A stretch of DNA of 64,000 nucleotides from positions 1 to 64,000 of the forward strand of contig JADDOH010024909.1 in NCBI GenBank assembly GCA_016648135.1, given 5' to 3'. Made by a program: the position numbers and the translations under genes. Numbering within the stretch: the first letter of the stretch is position 1; every line of letters begins with the position of its first letter. This document shows, piece after piece, positions 45,802 through 57,984 of the stretch. Below the pieces are notes generated by a model that worked only from the letters and a program-made list of their open reading frames with translations, searched no databases and had not been told where the DNA came from. Source of the DNA: Agrypnia vestita (taxonomy: Eukaryota > Arthropoda > Insecta > Trichoptera > Phryganeidae).

Positions 45802-46670
45802 TACATATTCGTCTAAAAATGGCAATATGAAACAAAGCCGTCTTAAATCAGATACGCTGGATCTAAACCAAAGTAAATAGGTACGTCGCAAAAAAATGAA
45901 GAGCCGAAACTGCGACTCGAAATCGAAATAGTTATATCGGTAGCTAGACTATCCCAGCTGCTCTCTCAACGGAGTCGCGTGTCGTTCCTTCTAAATGTCG
46001 TTTGTCCGGTATATTTTATTTTACACTTTTTTTCAAGTGGGAATATCCAATTTCTTTAAATCAATGGTCTTGGATTACAGAATTAAGACGCTTCTTGGTT
46101 ATTGTGTACATCAATGTGACTTAGAAGCTGGACGAGTAGCTTCGAATCCACATTCATGGATATATAAAAGAGTAGGAGTTAAATCGCCGCCCTAACAAAA
46201 TATGACAAAATGGTGATCGGTAGCAAAATTTGCAACTTCTGCCATCATTTACAATTAATAATAGTAATAAATAGCCACGAGCCTTACAACTAAACGTGAC
46301 ACCCTAGTTTGTCCGTGGCACGATGGTAGAAAACCCCTAGTTTTAGAAAACTTTCTCATATACCCATGTACGTTATTGAAAGTATTATTTCTCTAAAAAC
46401 ATTTTAATAATTATAATATTTAAAAGTACCTACGATTAAAATGTCAAAAACGATTACAATAAAAACAAATGCATGTTTTTATTATTTTATTTGTCGTTCG
46501 TAAATGGAAAAAAGAGGAAAAGGAAATCTATTTGTATAGACCCTTTAGATTCGTATTTGGAACACATTAGTAACCTCGCAGAAATATATTCCTGTTTTAA
46601 TCATACGAGACGAAAATTTTACAGTTTTACATTTTGCAGTTCTATATCTCTAAAGAAAACACACACTATA

Positions 46671-47202
46671 GAGGGCTATTTGTAAAACATTAATAACCTC
46701 GCAGGACTATATTCTTGCCTTGATTATGAGTCGAAAATGTTCAAGCAACCATGACCAAATATCAATAGTTATTATGCTAGATCAAAGTTTGCATTTTTTT
46801 CAATATTTCTAACCTTTTTTATAAAACGTTGGACTACCATTACAGTTGATTATATCGAATGTGAAATATTCATTCCCTTTAATATAAGTAAAATAAAATA
46901 ATAAAAACCTTCCAATTGCAATTCGAAAACATTCCAATTGGAATTTCTGCGAGATTTTTATAATTTTATTTAACTTGTATTGAAACGAATGAATTTTTCG
47001 TCATCGATGTAAGTACTATAATGATATTTTAACGTTTTGTAAGAAAATAAGTCAGAAATATTGAGAAAAAAAAATGCAAACTTTGAGATTGCACAACTCC
47101 ATAACTATTGATATTAGGTCATGGCTGCTTGAACAATTTCAATTCATAATCAAGACAGGAATATAGTCCTGCGAGGTTATTAAGGTTTTCCAAATAACCC
47201 TG
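46671..47202. mobile_element. CAG..CTG foldback family, 532-bp near full-length copy
   Basis: Begins TATA/GAGGGCTATTTGTAAAACAT and ends AAATAACCCTGTAAA. Left arm: CTCGCAGGACTATATTCTTG, AAAATGTTCAAGCAACCATG. Right arm: CATGGCTGCTTGAACAATTT, ATAGTCCTGCGAGGTTATTA. The turn lies near 46915-46950 (TTCCAATTGCAATTCG / CATTCCAATTGGAATT). Confidence 0.88.
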
Positions 47203-49229
47203 TAAATTTAGAGAAATAACATCATGACACCTTATAACATTTTACTAATCGATGGAGTATAAAATAATATAATGAGACAAGTATCAGTCTACGCTTTTAA
47301 TTTATCCTCGTCATCGAATACCTGTGAACCTTAAGGTAAAATATAGGGTGGACATTTCAAATCGCTTCTGTGAGGTTTACGGAATTATCTCAGAGGTCGT
47401 GTTTAGTTATTTAAACTAGCCGCAACAACCCAGCTTAAGGTGAAAACCCACCAAGAGATCCAGCCAACATCACACTTTGTGTCATGGGGTGTTTCGAAAT
47501 GTGGGTTCCAGATTCGAGAAATTCCGGCAGCGAGATGGTGAACATTTAGGCGACATTATTTTTAACACGCGATTTTTAAATTTAACATTGGACCAATAGT
47601 TTTTTAAATTGAATTTTATTCGCAAAAGAATCACAGGGATTTAAATAAATCAGATTAATACAATACGTATACCTACTTTCATTTAGCTCTTTGCAGGCGG
47701 CTTTGGTGTTAATATTATGAGGACATATATGAGTAGGTATACATATAATTAGATGATTTGATAAATACTGATTCACTTTAAATAACAGGGTATGTTCTCT
47801 TCATTGGGGTATTCATTGTCAAAGGTCTTGAACCTCTACTACTGCCTTAAATACTATGTTACTACATAGGTCTTAGTCTCGCAAGAAGAACTTGAGAGAA
47901 AAAATATGTTTTCGTCGGTTAGGCCAGATGTAGACTTCCTGCTGAAATACAACTTTGCTCACGCTATCTATATTTTGTGTTAGTGACTGCCAGACATTAA
48001 CTCGAGCGCGCTTCTTGGCCTGCTAACGCAGTGCGAGATAATTTCGTGAGCGCGGACAAAGAATTATATATGTGGAGAAGTGTGACTAACATTGAGCTAC
48101 TAACGTAACATAATCGTGTTATAAATATGTAAGTAAAATTAGGTATTTCTCGAAATAGCATCCGTATTAAAACTTCCACAAAAAGGCTTCACTGATAATC
48201 TGCAAGTCCAGTCAACGCGGCCATAGGAAACGGTATTTATCGCTTGCTTAAAAGAGCGATAACAAGATTATAACGTAGAAGATTTTACAAATTTAAAAAA
48301 AAAAAATTATGATTGAAGGGGCGGGACGCTATGGGCTAAAACATAGGGGGGGGGGGGCAAAGAAAGATAACTAAATTTTAAAATGATATTATTTTGATAT
48401 AATGAATGAGAATATTTCCTTTTCTGTTTGCAAAATTTATAATTTCATAAAAATCTTTTAATTCTTTTTAGTATTTTTTTTATTTCTATTTTTTTTATTT
48501 ATTCATGGGAATCTAACAGTACTTATAAAAATCAGATAACTCATAATTATTACATAGTATAGAGACCATCATACAAGTTTCCATACAGTTAACATGTTAT
48601 ATAGCAACAATAACTTCAGTTATAAAAAAAGTGACATTTTTAAGTTACGAACAAACTATGATAGTAAAAGAATTAAAGGTAAAAGGGGAATCAGAATTGA
48701 ATATGAAAGGACAGATCTACTTACTAAAAAGAGGAAGAGATAAGATGAAAAAGAAGTGCAAAATATATATAGCATAAAGATATCTGATAAATACATCTGC
48801 ATATACATATACGAGGTGTGGACAAAAGAAAAAAGATGAATTAAAGAAAGATACATGATAAAAATCTCTAATTTTATTGACATTTAAGCAAATAAACGAT
48901 TTTGGCGAACGAGCGTAAATAATTTTAAATCAGTGACAATGTGGAATATGATTTACAAAATATGATTTAGAAAATATGTTTTAGAAATTAGTTGCAGGTA
49001 TACCTAATGCGAAGGTTTTCATGGATTTTTTCGCGTGGTCCTACAATAAATCTAACCATGTAGTTAGATTTATATATATATAAATTGTTTATTTGTCCAT
49101 TGGTATACGAACTCCGAGAAAGGAGGAAAGAAAGAAAGAATAAGAAGATGTAGTTGACATCGATGTACCAGAAAAAAAAATATTTCTATTCTTCAGCAGA
49201 TCCGTAATAATTATTGTAAAATAATCCTG
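47203..49229. other. AT-rich stretch, nothing recognised
   Basis: No exon or repeat family could be assigned. A poly-G run (GGGGGGGGGGG) lies at 48347-48357 and a T-rich tract at 48470-48500. Confidence 0.5.
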
Positions 49230-49645
49230 CGTCGCAGAGACGCAGTCCGGTGATCGATCTCCGAGAGAACGAACAAGAAGCTGTCTAAAGGAGCGCGTTT
49301 TTCAAACACGAGGCAACCGACTGAAAGGGAGATTTTAAAAAAAGATTATTTATTTCCATCTGATCGCTGGGAAAAGGGAAATTTTAATTGCGCGAGTACG
49401 GTTGGTTCGTTAGCGCGAATTAACAAAGGACCCCGAATGCGTGGGCCGGGCTCCGCTCCCACGTGGCACGTGCTGTGCCGCGCGGCCGGGGAGCGGGGGG
49501 GGGGAGATCAAGAGTATTTCAGGGGGTCACGCGCTCCTCGGCCGCTTGCGTAAATCGCGGGAGGATAAAACTATAGTTAGTTGACGAGCGGAATGCGACT
49601 CCCACCACACGCACAGTCATCCTCGCTTCGTCAGGACTTGTGGAC
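49230..49645 (-). promoter_or_regulatory. GC-rich promoter-like island with tandem E-boxes, candidate Pdp1 promoter
   Basis: About 400 bp of CpG-rich DNA stands out in an AT-rich region 8.5 kb upstream of the first Pdp1 exon seen. It includes CACGTGGCACGTG at 49460-49472. On the minus strand, in the direction of Pdp1, a TTTCAGTCGG (arthropod initiator TCAGT) occurs at about 49326-49317, some 140 bases downstream of the E-boxes. CLK/CYC heterodimers bind CACGTG in insect clock-gene promoters, and Drosophila Pdp1-epsilon is a known CLK/CYC target. No leader exon or donor was proven here. On the plus strand GATAAAACTATAG at 49563 could equally be a TATA-like element. Confidence 0.5.
49460..49472. 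promoter_or_regulatory. two abutting canonical E-boxes (CACGTG-G-CACGTG)
   Basis: Two perfect palindromic hexamers separated by one base lie at 49460-49465 and 49467-49472, inside a GC island. Single CACGTG hexamers elsewhere (23057, 41400, 56364, 63343) are about as frequent as chance predicts; this pair is not. Confidence 0.8.
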
Positions 49646-49694
49646 GCTAATCTCTTCTTTTTTAAAGTAAAAAGCTGCAAATTAAAAAATTTAT

Positions 49695-49865
49695 AGAGGG
49701 TTATTTGGAAAACATTAATAATATCGCAGGACTATATTCCTGCCTTGATTATAAGTCGAAAATGTTCAAGCAACCATGACCTAATATCAATAGTTATGGA
49801 GATATGCGGCATCTGCATTTTCTTTCAATATTTCTGACTTATTTTCAAAAATTCATTTGTTTCGA
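49695..49865. mobile_element. CAG..CTG foldback family, left-arm fragment
   Basis: TATA/GAGGGTTATTTGGAAAACAT, ATCGCAGGACTATATTCCTG, AAAATGTTCAAGCAACCATG, ATAGTTATGGAGATATGCGG, then the copy breaks off at TTCATTTGTTTCG. It sits about 50 bases beyond the GC-rich island. Confidence 0.8.
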
Positions 49866-50417
49866 AATTTCGAAAAAAATCATTTGTTACGAAAAATTAA
49901 TAAATTAGAAACAATAAATGAGTTTTAAAAGTAGGTAAAACGGGGATAGGGATGGGAAAGAAAGTGTGAGGAGGTATGAGTCAGAGTGGAGATGGAGGAA
50001 GAGAATATTAGATGTAGTGAATGTTTGATCAAGGAGGATATAGTAGTACATGTAAACTAAAGCATCATTTTAACTGCGGTAAGACCAATACTTCGGCAGA
50101 TTATGCGGCTTCTTAGGTTAAAAGATATTATTATAATTTCGGAAAAAATTTCAATACACTCTCTTCGATCAGATATCCGGAAACTATACACTTATTCTAT
50201 TTAGTTCAAAACTGAGTAATTTTACAATTATTACAGGTTTTAATTTTACTACGTCTGTCTCGCTAGAAAACTGTGTTGGGACAGGCAAAGTTTACAATTG
50301 AGACGTAATTTGAGGCAAAATACAAATATATATAAAATAAAACAGATGATTCGTCGTCTACACTCAGCCGCAAATAATGTACATAGCAATCTCGGAATCA
50401 TGAATACCTTAATACTA

Positions 50418-50545
50418 CAGGGTATTAGAGAGCTAGTCCACAATACTTTAACCTACTCAAGCAACAATGTACTAATGTTATGGAGAAAACCTACACCATA
50501 GTTTGCATTTTTTTTTTCAATATAGTGCGTTGGACTGCCATTAAT
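50418..50545. mobile_element. CAG..CTG foldback family, subfamily B fragment
   Basis: CAGGGTATTAGAGAGCTAGT, CCACAATACTTTAACC, then CAAGCAACAATGTAC and TTATGGAGAAA. It is diverged and short. Confidence 0.6.
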
Positions 50546-51639
50546 ACATCATATCATCCCTTAAGAGGTTAAACTCATTAACCGCAATATTAACTAAAAT
50601 AAATTATGAATATATTTTTCCATCTCTATTCTACGTAAGTGAATATCTTCTCTATCAGTAAGTGAATATTCCGAGTATATTTATGGTTATTTAGTGGTAA
50701 ACCTACATTTTCGATAATTTCAATATCACATGTTGAATATTTAAGCCTCATTATCTCAAAACTGCTCCAATGTCACTTAGTCGAATCGAATGTCAATCGA
50801 ATACTAAAAATTCATTCACTTTAATTCAAGTCAAATAAAGTAGTCAAATCAATGCAAAAACATTTCAGTTCAAATGTCTGCATACAAAAATTTCATACAA
50901 TACACAAATATTTTGACCACGAAAAATTTAATATTCATATTTCAATACTTTTCGCCGACTAATATTTTTATAAATCGCTAAAATTCACGAAACAATGAAA
51001 TAAAAAACCACCAAACACATTTCGACGACAATCTACCAACTTGATATATCGTATTTCGATGAACTTCTAACGCGTGTTGGAGCACAATTTAAGATAATAT
51101 TATATTTCAGCGGTACATTACAGTTTCGTTATTTATGAGACATTACGTTTGAATATTACAAGAGATAAAATCTATAAACAAATTGTACTTACGAGTTGGT
51201 AATGCTGTACTAATTTAATATTCATTGCTGAGTTTAAAACAGCTACTAAATTCGCATTGAATACAATTTTAATTACGTTCTATGAATATACCGTATGACA
51301 AATGAATTGAATCTATGTGCTGTTGCCACGTTGGGTTACGAGTTATAAATGCGTTTTGGCGGGTGTTTCAGATACTACACCAAAAAATACATATTTAGGT
51401 ATGGACTATGAACAACGCGTGACTATCACAAGGACTGCACTAATGTATTTCTTTAATAAAAATATGAACGAATGCAATCTTTGAATCAAATGCATTTCAT
51501 TTACGTACATTTAGATAAAAAAATTATATAACTATATGTAAAATTTAAGGCACATAAAAATATTAAACATAGTTAGGAGTACACTATTTTCCTCTGTTAA
51601 CAGGTGTTTTGCGTCTGAATGAAGAGTAAACTCAGTAAA
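50546..51639. other. AT-rich stretch, nothing recognised
   Basis: Part of a foldback turn may be present around 50800-50890 (ATTCATTCACTTTAATTCAA), otherwise no feature. Confidence 0.4.
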
Positions 51640-51796
51640 TGAATGTAAATCAGTGATTTAAAACTAATTCACTAATATTTTTATTTTTATTTTATTTTTC
51701 ATTTATTGGTTTTCTTACAGCCATATAATTAATAAATCTTGAAAAAAACAATTATTTTTTTCATGTACAGAGCTTTGGACCAATTACAAGAAAACA

Positions 51797-51945
51797 TATA
51801 TATATATATATATATATATATACAAGAATAAGAAAAAGCAATATGTCAAATAGTGAGTTTGTGTGATGTGTGTATTTGTGTGTTTTTATGTGTCCGTGTG
51901 TGTATGCGTTTTTATGTGTTCGTGTGTGTGTTCACATGTGTGGGA
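51797..51945. repeat. (TA)n and GT-rich microsatellites
   Basis: About 14 AT dinucleotides at 51797-51824, then imperfect GT-rich repeats (TGTGTATTTGTGTGTTTTTA and relatives) to about 51940. They form the 3' tail region of the non-LTR fragment that reads away from them on the minus strand. Confidence 0.85.
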
Positions 51946-52480
51946 AGAAAAATGTCATCGCGCGAGTTTATATGTAAGGGATTTTGTAAACTGCTCAAAA
52001 CTTAAATATAAAATATCGAGATCTGCAAAGGCCGTGTCATAGGTAGGTATCTTCTAGAACTCTGTTAATAATACAGTTTTTACCGTAGTTTGTTCTCCAA
52101 TGATTTACGTGGAAAAGGCGTGGTGCTCTTGTTCGTCTCTGCGGGACATTAAAGTGTATCGAATTTAAAATTTCAGGTAAATCTATGCGATTATTAAGTA
52201 TTTTGTAAAGGTATTTCATATTGCTTATCGTTCGCCTGTCTTCAAGAGTAGTTATCTTGTGGTACTCATATGCATCGTCATAGTTGTCGAAGTGGACGTG
52301 ATTTTTGAAATTCAGTATTTTTGTGAAAGTCTGCTGAATGCGTTCGAGACATTTTTTATGTATTCCGTATTACGGAGACCAAATTGGTGATGCAAATTCC
52401 AAATACATACATACTTCAAAAGGCGTTTACACAAATTGAGGACAAACGCCGACGTTACTACAAAATGGTATCTTCAAGTT
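51830..52480 (-). pseudogene. jockey-like non-LTR retrotransposon, 3' end of the reverse transcriptase frame
   Basis: On the minus strand, from about 52410 to 52037: YLEFASPIWSP, HKKCLERIQQTFTKILNFKN, ITTLEDRRTISNMKYLYKIL, LPEILNSIHFNVPQRRTRAP and NYGKNCIINRVLEDT. The pattern YxxPIW.P, LExxQ..F, LxxRR, FLYKxLNxxID.PELL, and NxFxxNPxNR-like ends are the conserved C-terminus of jockey/RTE-type elements. The RT catalytic core is absent, as expected for a 5'-truncated insertion. A stop within the first part (after PIWSP) shows decay. Confidence 0.85.
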
Positions 52481-52518
52481 GATAGATACTTCTAATTATA
52501 TATAAAAATGTATATATA

Positions 52519-52730
52519 CAGGGTACAACAGAGCTAGTCCATAATACTTTACAGGTAGATAGATTCCTACCTTGATTATGAGTCGAAAATGTTTAAGCAA
52601 CCATGACCTAATCCATAGTTATGGAGATATGCTACAAAGTTTTTTTTCTCAATATTTCTGATTTATATTTTGTAAAACGACGTATGACTTGTATGGATAC
52701 AAATGAATTTTTCATAATCATTATAAGTTA
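52519..52730. mobile_element. CAG..CTG foldback family, subfamily B fragment
   Basis: TATATA/CAGGGTACAACAGAGCTAGT, CCATAATACTTTACAGGTAG, AAAATGTTTAAGCAACCATG, then a jump into the return arm (ACTTGTATGGATACAAATGA, TTTTTCATAATCATTATAAG). Confidence 0.75.
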
Positions 52731-53285
52731 GAAAAGAAGATCATGTACTTATTATGAAGTGGAATACCGTAACAAGATTGTTTTATCGAAAAATATAGTC
52801 CACAAGGTTTTTATAAATATTACAAGTCGACAACTCGAGTTTAAGGAATGCACTATCTGTGTTAACAAATATAGAGAAAAATTATAAACAATGCATATCA
52901 GGATTGGTACCTGGGACTCTCAACTACGTTCTAAGAGTGGAATAAATCCATTAAATAAATACACTTGGTAGTAGATACGTGTACATACTTTATCGATAGC
53001 TCCCCAAACAAATGTGTGACCGCTTGTGACCTTAGATAATTTGGAAGTCAAAACATGATCAGTTCCCATTTCATATGCAGTTCGGCCCATTTACGGGTCA
53101 TGAAACCTCCCAAATTTATTCATTTTAAAACTGTTGAGGTTTAGTTTTACGTTGGATGACTAACTCCAGTTAACTCGGACACGAGTTTAAGTCAACTTAC
53201 AAAAGTTAAATTGTGGCTTTATGTGTGGATAAGCTGTGTTTCCACTATTCGTCTCCGCACATTAATGATTTTGTACATTAATGTA

Positions 53286-54577
53286 CGGGTTGGCCCAAAA
53301 GAAACAACACTATTTTAAAATGGAATAACTTTTCCATTTCTTAATAATTCACTTTTATTCTTTCATAAACGGAAAATATACTTCTTGGAAATAAATTTTA
53401 TTTAGTTTTGAAAATTACATCTTTTAAATTTAAATAATCACCATTTTGCTCTTCACACTGACGCGTTCTTTCTAAGGCACGAATCATCACTGTCGTAATG
53501 TTTCTTGGCTTATTCCCTCAATTTCTTCACGGATGTTGGCCTTCAATTACTGAATTGAATATAATTACAGTGTACTTAATCTTTCAAATACCTTCACAGG
53601 AAGAAGTCTGGAGGTGACGTGGTGGTCGAGTAATTTCATAATTTCGCGAAATTATCCTTCTCCCAAAAATTAGCCTCAAGAGCTCAGTTGTCAGGCGAGC
53701 TGTATGGGAAGTAGCACCATCTTGCTACCACCATATCTCTAGTGTATCCAAGACTGCAGCGATGCACGAAATTTTCCAGCATTTTGCGATACCTTTCGTC
53801 AGAGATGGTTGGTTACTGCTTTTTCTGCCTCACCTTCAAAGAAGTAAGGTCCAAGAACTCTTTCTGCAGTTACACCATACCAAAATGTTACTTTTACGGG
53901 ATTCAGACTGCGTTGGTGGACTATTATTGGATTTTCTGTCCCTCAAAATCGCATATTTTGCTTGTTGACAAATCCGTTTAGGTGAAAGTGAGCCTCGTCG
54001 CCCATAATGAGATTGTGAATGAAATCAGCCTCTTGCCTTGCCAATTCTTGGATCTGGACAGCATACGCTAATCGATTCTAATAATCTGCTGGCTTCAGTT
54101 CCTGTACTAGCTGTATCCAATACGGATAGACATGCAGCATCCTTTGAATCCTCTGGAGCGAGGTTCGGGACATCTCCAATTGCTGGGACCGCCTTAGAGT
54201 TGACATTGAAGGCTCTTCTTCAATGATTCGGCGTACAGGCTGTTGTCCTTATGCTGTTGTCCTGTGAACTCTCAGTACTCAGGCCTCTCAGTGGTAAATC
54301 ACTCGCAGACCCCTGAATTCGAAACCACCGGAATAAACAAAGTATAGTTTGTTTATTCCGGTGGTTTTCTGACCCCAAAATGACGAGCAAAATTGATCGT
54401 TTGTTTTCAGTACAAAATTCGATTATTTTAACACGTTGCTCAGTCGTGAATTTCTCCATAATTTCCAATAATAATGTCCAATGGTAACGCTTAAATACTC
54501 TGAATTCAAATTTTAAAAAATAATTAATTGTTGAAAGTTATTTGAATTTTAAATGGTGTTGTGACTTTTGGGCCACC
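53286..54577 (-). mobile_element. 1.3-kb mariner/IS630-like transposon with inverted ends
   Basis: The left end CGGGTTGGCCCAAAAGAAAC after a TA and the right end, whose reverse complement is GGTGGCCCAAAAGTCACAAC, form imperfect ~27-bp inverted repeats. A TA follows the right end, matching the TA target site of this superfamily. The coding strand is minus. A short inverted repeat (54322-54341 against 54348-54367) has been inserted into, or formed inside, the 5' part of the gene. Confidence 0.85.
53440..54468 (-). pseudogene. mariner-like transposase (IS630 group), broken
   Basis: The start, MEKFTTEQRVKIIEFCTENK, matches the N-terminal helix-turn-helix of this family. The catalytic part reads GDEAHFHLNGFVNKQNMRF near 54005-53945 (DEAHF with the first Asp), followed by ENPIIVHQRSLNPVKVTFWY. 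A GPYFFEGEAEKAVT-like block and the end ...FVHRCSLGYTRDMVVARWC come next. Frameshifts separate the N-terminus, the DEAHF block and the tail. The second and third catalytic acids are not cleanly readable. Confidence 0.8.
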
Positions 54578-55179
54578 TATATTTGTGTGATAAATTGCGA
54601 ATTACTTAGAAAATACTTAAGTAACAGAATATATACATTTTTATGAGAGCAAAAACAAAAATATACAAATTTAAAGTTTAATAAAGTAACTGTTATTTGC
54701 GCGTAAGACGATAATATTTTTATTGACAAATAGCGAACTGATTACTCGTGTAAACGTGACTACTCTAATAGACACGCGGTACTCTGTGAGAATCGCAAAT
54801 GCCTTTGTTTATTTCGGGGAATGATGAATAAGCATTTCCATCCAAACAGAATAACACATGTTTTCTTCACCAGTCCGAAATAAAATTTAAAATGTCAGAA
54901 AAAATGTGTATGGTAAACTTTTGTACGAGATGTGCAAAATAAAGTTAACCAATAATTAAAGAAATATACATTTATAATAAATAAAGACTCCTAATAAATT
55001 TGTGACTGAAAAGTCTGTTGATTGGATTTATCAAATGCGATATTTTCATAATACATGGCACTCTACATGGCAATAAATGTCTTTATAAACTAGAAATACC
55101 GAACTAAACATTGTATTTTGGCGTCTAATGTAAATAGACACAAGGTGGGTATGTCAAAAACAACAATACTCGTAAATTA

Positions 55180-55440
55180 CTTACACTGGGTCCATGAAGC
55201 AACGCCGAGTCGCGTCGTATGGAAGGAAGATAATTTAATTCGATTAGAGTAATTAAAAACTTCTCTTTGGCAATTAGCAACTTAGGCAACAAGCGATTGC
55301 TTGCTGCTAGGCCCTGCGGGCTACTATATTGGTGTATTTACATACAATGGTGTCTGCAATTGTCTATCGACTGTACTGGTCACAGTGCGGCCGATAGTGG
55401 CCACTGCGCGACTATTAGTATCTGCTATTAGGTATCATTC
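55180..55440 (-). promoter_or_regulatory. candidate short first exon with perfect donor (weak)
   Basis: On the minus strand the sequence GCTTCATGGACCCAGT/GTAAGTAAT pairs an ATG (55195) with a consensus donor 11 bases later, in a locally GC-raised patch (55180-55440). A four-codon first exon would leave phase 2, whereas the exon at 40806 needs phase 1, so a direct join does not work. It could be an intermediate leader, or chance. Confidence 0.2.
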
Positions 55441-56406
55441 ATAATATAGATGATGACCAGTCGCTGTGGATGCTATCAACTTTGATTGATTTCAAACAAA
55501 ACGTATGTTCTAACCTAAAAATTGTAAATCAAAAATTTATTTGTCCGCAAAAAAATAAAATTAACGTATAAAAATTTAAATTTCGAAGTATCTCGCTTCA
55601 AAGTGACTCGAATGTTAAATAATGTATGCATAATATTTATGCACATTAAATAATATCGAAATGTAATTTAAAATAATCTGTAGGTACACCTCGTTTATTA
55701 AAAAAAAGCATACGATTTGATTTTTTAAAGCTGGTAATAGAAAACAGGACAATACCGCAGATCTAGCGCAATTATGTTGTGTGTCTATGTGTGTGTGTGT
55801 GTATGTGTGTGAGGTGTGAATAGATGGTCTATGTCAACCATAGAGTGCATGTTGTATGGGAGGAGGGCTTTAGGGTGTAATCGTAGGCTTAAAAAGATCT
55901 AGATTGCAAGAAAAAGGATACACAAAAGTAAAGCTCGTTCTGCTACGAACAATGTCAAATGTGTCAATTATTCTTATAATAAAAATGTAGAGAACAAAAA
56001 AGTTGTTTTTATAGAAAAACAGATGCTAGGGCAAATATTTCTATTTGGCACCCACCACCAGCTACCATAGATAAAAGGACGAATTGTGAATGTTTGAAAG
56101 TTCTGTCGCTATAGTATTTTTTAGTTGAAATTAAAAGTTTTGTACAAATGTATTTAGTCTTACGGTGTATTTAAGTCATCAGAGCGAAATAGAAATATAC
56201 AAACTTTAATGTCTGACCTTTCAGTTGTGTAGTGCAACATGCGTGACCTTTTCTGCATGAATGCAAAATGTATTGTCTTTATGTAAAAATATTTTGAGAT
56301 CAACAAAGACAACTCTATTGCAAGAAAGTAAATATTTTTTGTCATGATCACGTATTTAGCAGGCACGTGCATTAAGGACTGTGAAGCATGTGTAAACATG
56401 TGTGTG

Positions 56407-56850
56407 TAGTGATGCAACGAATACTACTTTCACGAATACGAATATCAAGCCTACTATTCGGCGAATACGAATACGAATAATTCAAAAAGGTAATAAATAA
56501 TACATCAGTGTTCTTTTTTTACTGAGAGATTTAATAATTAAAATTTAGCACCGACAAATCCATTAAATTACCATATTTTATCCGTTAGTAGGTACATTCC
56601 CAGCCGTCGACAATAAATATAAATTTTTTCACGCTTACGAGAGGTCATGTTATTAGATTTAATTTGAAATTATTTTATGAGAGTTAACACTTTTACACAC
56701 AACGGAAACAAAATGGAACGAACAATACGTATTACAAAACAAAAACTACGTGAAATTAGCACCTAACCTTATTAATATCCCAACGAAACTAGATGAAAGA
56801 ACTCATGTTATGCTGTGAATCAAGTAACAATTGACAGCTTATATATTTAT
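56407..56850. mobile_element. hAT-type MITE, truncated copy (ends TAGTGATGCAACGAATA..)
   Basis: It begins TAGTGATGCAACGAATACTA and shares its interior with the copy at 58603: GGTACATTCCCAGCCGTCGA, TTTCACGCTTACGAGAGGTC, AAATGGAACGAACAATACGT and AACTAGATGAAAGAACTC. The right terminus is absent. Different sequence follows at ~56850, including CACCCTGATGATGG. Confidence 0.8.
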
Positions 56851-57984
56851 AATGTATATTTTATATAATATATAATTTATATTTTGACATTTATAAAACA
56901 CCCTGATGATGGAAAGTTTTTCCGAAACATGTAGGTGTAATTAATAAAATAAAAGTAGATAAATAAAAATAATACAATCAATATTCAATATCCTAAATCG
57001 CAAGCTAAATACCTCAATTTTGTGTATCTCAATAAAAATGTTATAAAAAATTATAAATAAAATCTGTGTGATTTCAACTCGAGGCAACATTTTAATTCAC
57101 TTAATAGATAGTTATTTAGATTTATTCTTAGTTTTATTATAATTCTGATAGTAATTGTGGGTGAATAATAAGCATGATAGTTTTTTTAGTATAAACCAAA
57201 TTTATGCAACCATCCCTAAGCCGTTCCATGTTTAAACTTCTGTATATTTTGTTTATATAGCTAACTAGACTGACTGAAAGGCGTGGAGTAATTAGTGACG
57301 AGCCAAGTAGATTATCATAATTATTGAAATCGACATTTAAATACACTTTAGGTGAAATGAACATGTGATTATTTCTGTCTGCACATACAAGATTTTTTAT
57401 GCAGCTAACAACCAACGTATTTATTAATTTCAATGCTTCATTTAAATATACATTAGGTTTTAATTTTACCTACTACTATAGAGTAAAAGCTAGCGATCGC
57501 CAGACATACGTTATAGTATCAAACCTGAAATGTTATCGTAGATGTACTTACACTATAGTAAGTAAGATGGTTTGGATGTTATTCATTTGAGTTTGGGGGA
57601 TTTTGGCAGGTAACAGGTCACACAGGTATGCCCAAAAAATTTGTGAGTAAAACTTCTTCTTCTTACCTGCTATATAGTATAGATGTATATTTATTAAATA
57701 TCAATTAATATAAATGGGATTGATTTCGATACATATTTTCTTCGAGAATACTCGCTTAACACAGTAGGAATTTCATTAATAATGCAAATGGATGAGTAAT
57801 TAATAATAATTATTATTAAAAGCGCAATTACTTTTTTGGGATTATATGGAATAAAATGTGAATTTTATATTTCATATTTAACTGAATCGGCTGACGTGAC
57901 TATGGAAGGGTTGACTTGGTTTTTTATCTAATAATCGATTGTCTCATACCTGTAATCATTATCTTAGCTCATCACACAACAACT

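Noticed and set aside
57137..57433. 98-codon minus-strand frame
   Set aside because: I looked for a non-LTR reverse-transcriptase tail but the motifs (e.g. FLYKxLN, NPxNR) are absent; treated as chance.
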